A DNA stretch of 8,044 nt, from positions 1 to 8,044 of the forward strand of contig DAOUEU010000157.1 of the NCBI GenBank assembly GCA_034430255.1. Direction: 5' to 3'. The position numbers and the translations under genes were made by a program. Positions 5,638 through 8,044 of the stretch are shown here, one piece after another (the first letter of the stretch is position 1; each line of letters begins with the position of its first letter). The notes beneath the pieces are model-generated. The model worked only from the letters and a program-made list of their open reading frames with translations, was not told the origin of the DNA and did not search any database. Source of the stretch: DATKYK01 sp034430255. GTDB taxonomy: Bacteria > Chloroflexota > Dehalococcoidia > E44-bin15.

Positions 5638-8044
5638 TTAAATCCTTTTCAGCCTTACGGCACATGCTTTGAGTGCTGGGGTCTTTGCCCGGGGATCAAG
5701 AACGATATCAAATAGTTGATTTACGGGTGCCTGCGGGAAGCAAACGGGCATGAAAAGAACCCCTTCAGGTAGCGCATCGGTGATTTTGGCTACTGCCGTT
5801 ACCTCACCTGCGGGTGACATGACCCTGACATGGTCACCCTCGCTTATCCCGACCCGCTTAGCATCAGACTCGCCGAGTTCCACAAAGGCCTCTGGCGAGA
5901 ACTCTCTCAGGCGTGGGGACCTGGAGCTTCTGGAGCCATTGCCGGCATGATAGAGGATGCTCCCGGTTAGCAGGGTAAGACTGTAACCATCTTTTGATGT
6001 ATCCGCTGGCGGCTCATATTGCACTGGGGAGAAGCGGCCGAACCCGCTGGGGAACTGGCCCTTATACAGGCGCCTCGCTTTAAGCGGGTCACGGTCCAGC
6101 TCAGCCCGGGATATAACCTTGGGCTCTCTTTCCTCTGTGACCTGATACAGCGGAACCAGTTCCCGCATTTCATCCATAACCTGCTGGAGTGAGGAGTAAG
6201 ACATCGGATAGCCCATTTTATCGGCTAGCCTGAGGATTATTTCCCCGTCCGGTAAGCTGTCACCAAGTGGCTGGATAACCCTGCGCAACTGTTGTACCCT
6301 TCCCTCGAAATTAGTGAAGGTGCCTTCCTTTTCGGCGAAGCTAACCGCAGGTAGGACTACCTTCGCCAGTTTGGCTGTCTCGGTAAGGAACATATCCTGA
6401 ACCACTAGGATATCAAGTGATTCCAGCGATTCCCTTATCAGTGCCGGGTTGGGGAAGCTCAAGATTGGATTCTCTCCCATGATGTACATACCCTTGAGCT
6501 TTCCTTCTCTTGCGCGGTCCATCATTTCGATGGCGGTTAGTCCGGTATCAGCAGGCATTTCAGTTCCCCAGCGATCTGCGAACTTCTTCCTTGATTGCTT
6601 ATCCTCCACCGGCTGGTAGCCGGGGAGCAGATCAGGCAAAGCACCCATGTCACACGCGCCCTGCCCGTTGCAGTCCCTTTGTAGCGTAAAAATACCTCCA
6701 CTGGGCCCAATGTTCCCGGTCAGCATGGCCAGGTTAGCAAGCGCTGTTACGCTATCGGCTCCAGTTATATGCTGAGTGATCCCATCGCCATAGATAATCG
6801 AAGCAAAGTTCGCTTCGGCGAATAGCCGTGCTGCGTTGCTCACCTCTTCACCGGGAACACCGGTGACCTCCTCTACGTACTCAGGCGTATATTTAGCTAG
6901 AGCATTGCTGAGTGCCTCAAAGTTATCTGTTTTTCTGGTAACAAACTCTTCATCTAAAAGGCCCTCATCGATAATAACCCTTGCCATACCGTTTATGAGA
7001 GCTATATCTGTACCGATATGCGGTCTTAGCCAGATTTTGGCAAACGAAGCAAGTCTTGTTTGTTGTGGGTCAACCAGTATTAACCTGGCGCCTTTATATT
7101 TGACTGCTCGCTTCAATGCATAGCTAACAATAGGGGCAGATGAGGTAGGGTTAGCCCCGATAACCATGAGCACCTGTGATTCTTCAATGGCATCAATATG
7201 GTTTGTGGTGCCTGGAAAGCCAACGGCCGATCCCAGACCGATAATATTGGCTGTGCTATACATACGGCTGCCGTTATCGATGTTGTTGGTGCCCAACACA
7301 CTGCGAGCCAACCGCTGTAGCAGGTAATTTTCCTCGTTGGTGCACTTGGAGGAACTTAGAAAAGCTAGGCTACTGGGGCCATGGTTCTGCTTTATCCGGA
7401 TGAGTTCGGCTGCTACCAGTTCCAACGCATGTTCCCAGGATATCGCTTCAAAGTCTCCGTTTACCTTTACTAGGGGGCTGGTTAGCCTTTCGGGGCTATG
7501 CACGAAATCGTAGCCATAGCTTCCCCTGACACAGAGTGTGCCATGGTTGACCGCACTATCGTTAGCCGGTCTCGATCTTAATATTAGGTTGTCTTTAACC
7601 TCAAGGTCGATGCTGCACCCACAGCCGCAAAGCGGACAGATAGTTGATACTGTTTTCGATGCTGTACCGCTGTATGTCCGCTTCTTCTCCATTAGCGCGC
7701 CGGTGGGACAAATTGCAACACAGGTGCCGCAGAAAGTACACTCTGATTTTTCCAGTGGAACATCTTGCAGTGTCGCTGGCTTTGATGTAAACCCACGGTT
7801 CATGTAGTCGATAGCGCCCTCGACAACTAGCTCGTGATCCGCCCGGATGCACTTAGCGCACAGGATACATTTGCTCAGGTCTCTCTCGATGAAAGGGTTA
7901 ACCTCTTCAATTATGGCTGGCTGGGGTATCTTACAGAGATCCACCAGCCCGATTCCCAAATCCGAAGCGATCCTGCGTAGCTCGCAGCGGTTACCCTTAT
8001 CGCACACCAGGCAGGAGTCGGGATGGCTTGCCAGTATAAGTTTG
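5638..8044 (-). CDS. FdhA/NuoG-like Fe-S molybdopterin-fold oxidoreductase large subunit, 5' end beyond window
   Basis: The frame is open to the right edge, so the start is missing. A GTG at 8005-8007 is not the start, because the upstream codons read LASHPDSCLVCDKGNRCEL, completing the His-Cys3 cluster motif (HxxxCxxCxxxxxC) of NuoG/FdhA. About 801 residues are visible; roughly 90, the usual N-terminal [2Fe-2S] domain, are absent. Numbering from the GTG: a two-cluster ferredoxin domain (C47/C50/C53 and C90/C93/C96/C100), the [4Fe-4S] site of the molybdopterin fold (C124, C127, C131, C159), pterin-binding domains (about 180-600) and a C-terminal aspartate-decarboxylase-like domain (about 675-789). 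Overall the match to soluble NAD-linked formate dehydrogenase alpha subunits is clear. However, the Sec/Cys-His pair is replaced by Tyr250-Ser251, the catalytic Arg by Gln443, and the Lys after the fourth cysteine by Arg161. Formate oxidation or CO2 reduction is therefore doubtful. It is probably a structural or electron-transfer subunit, or acts on another substrate. It is followed after 4 bp by the nuoE-like gene. Family assignment is secure; function is not. Confidence 0.93.
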   Translation of the reverse strand, partial: KLILASHPDSCLVCDKGNRCELRRIASDLGIGLVDLCKIPQPAIIEEVNPFIERDLSKCILCAKCIRADHELVVEGAIDYMNRGFTSKPATLQDVPLEKSECTFCGTCVAICPTGALMEKKRTYSGTASKTVSTICPLCGCGCSIDLEVKDNLILRSRPANDSAVNHGTLCVRGSYGYDFVHSPERLTSPLVKVNGDFEAISWEHALELVAAELIRIKQNHGPSSLAFLSSSKCTNEENYLLQRLARSVLGTNNIDNGSRMYSTANIIGLGSAVGFPGTTNHIDAIEESQVLMVIGANPTSSAPIVSYALKRAVKYKGARLILVDPQQTRLASFAKIWLRPHIGTDIALINGMARVIIDEGLLDEEFVTRKTDNFEALSNALAKYTPEYVEEVTGVPGEEVSNAARLFAEANFASIIYGDGITQHITGADSVTALANLAMLTGNIGPSGGIFTLQRDCNGQGACDMGALPDLLPGYQPVEDKQSRKKFADRWGTEMPADTGLTAIEMMDRAREGKLKGMYIMGENPILSFPNPALIRESLESLDILVVQDMFLTETAKLAKVVLPAVSFAEKEGTFTNFEGRVQQLRRVIQPLGDSLPDGEIILRLADKMGYPMSYSSLQQVMDEMRELVPLYQVTEEREPKVISRAELDRDPLKARRLYKGQFPSGFGRFSPVQYEPPADTSKDGYSLTLLTGSILYHAGNGSRSSRSPRLREFSPEAFVELGESDAKRVGISEGDHVRVMSPAGEVTAVAKITDALPEGVLFMPVCFPQAPVNQLFDIVLDPRAKTPALKACAVRLKRI

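Noticed and set aside
7258..7260. Selenocysteine at the FDH active site
   Set aside because: The codon is TAT (Tyr). There is no in-frame TGA, so no Sec is encoded at this position.
8005..8007. GTG as the start of the FdhA-like gene
   Set aside because: Codons upstream to the window edge encode the first His and Cys of a conserved Fe-S motif, so the gene starts beyond 8044.
1..8044. CRISPR array, tRNA/rRNA gene, or complete insertion sequence
   Set aside because: No regularly spaced repeats, tRNA-like clover-leaf arms, rRNA motifs or transposase motifs were seen on either strand.

Overview
The window is a piece of an anaerobe's one-carbon / electron-transfer region. All genes lie on the minus strand, so the operon reads right to left: (1) the C-terminal ~800 residues of a FdhA/NuoG-type iron-sulfur molybdopterin-fold protein, cut by the right edge; (2) a NuoE-type [2Fe-2S] subunit; (3) a 1020-residue fusion of a NuoF/HydB-type NADH:FMN subunit to an NfnB/GltD-type FAD/NAD(P)H module; then, after a 181-bp gap, (4) metV and (5) metF, the two subunits of a Wood-Ljungdahl type methylenetetrahydrofolate reductase. 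The first 349 bp, downstream of metF, hold no convincing gene, only several inverted repeats.

The organism is most likely an anaerobic bacterium with at least the methyl branch of the Wood-Ljungdahl pathway. MetV is found in acetogens and related anaerobes. I favour Chloroflexota (Dehalococcoidia-like) or Desulfobacterota on general impression of the protein styles, but the sequence alone does not settle this.

How the genes could work together: the NuoE/NuoF/FdhA-like set has the layout of the soluble flavin-based modules that attach to NAD-dependent formate dehydrogenases and bifurcating hydrogenases. NuoF would exchange electrons with NADH and the fused GltD-like part with NAD(P)H; iron-sulfur clusters of NuoE and of the FdhA-like subunit would carry electrons onward. 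The large subunit is not a normal formate dehydrogenase. At the positions that should hold catalytic Sec/Cys, His and Arg it has Tyr, Ser and Gln, and the Lys between the cluster and the pterin is Arg. Together with the adjacent metVF genes, and with no HdrABC-MvhD or RnfC partner visible in the window, this suggests (inference) that the complex is an electron-delivery module for methylene-THF reductase, or an oxidoreductase with another substrate, rather than a formate dehydrogenase. This is the most interesting aspect of the window.
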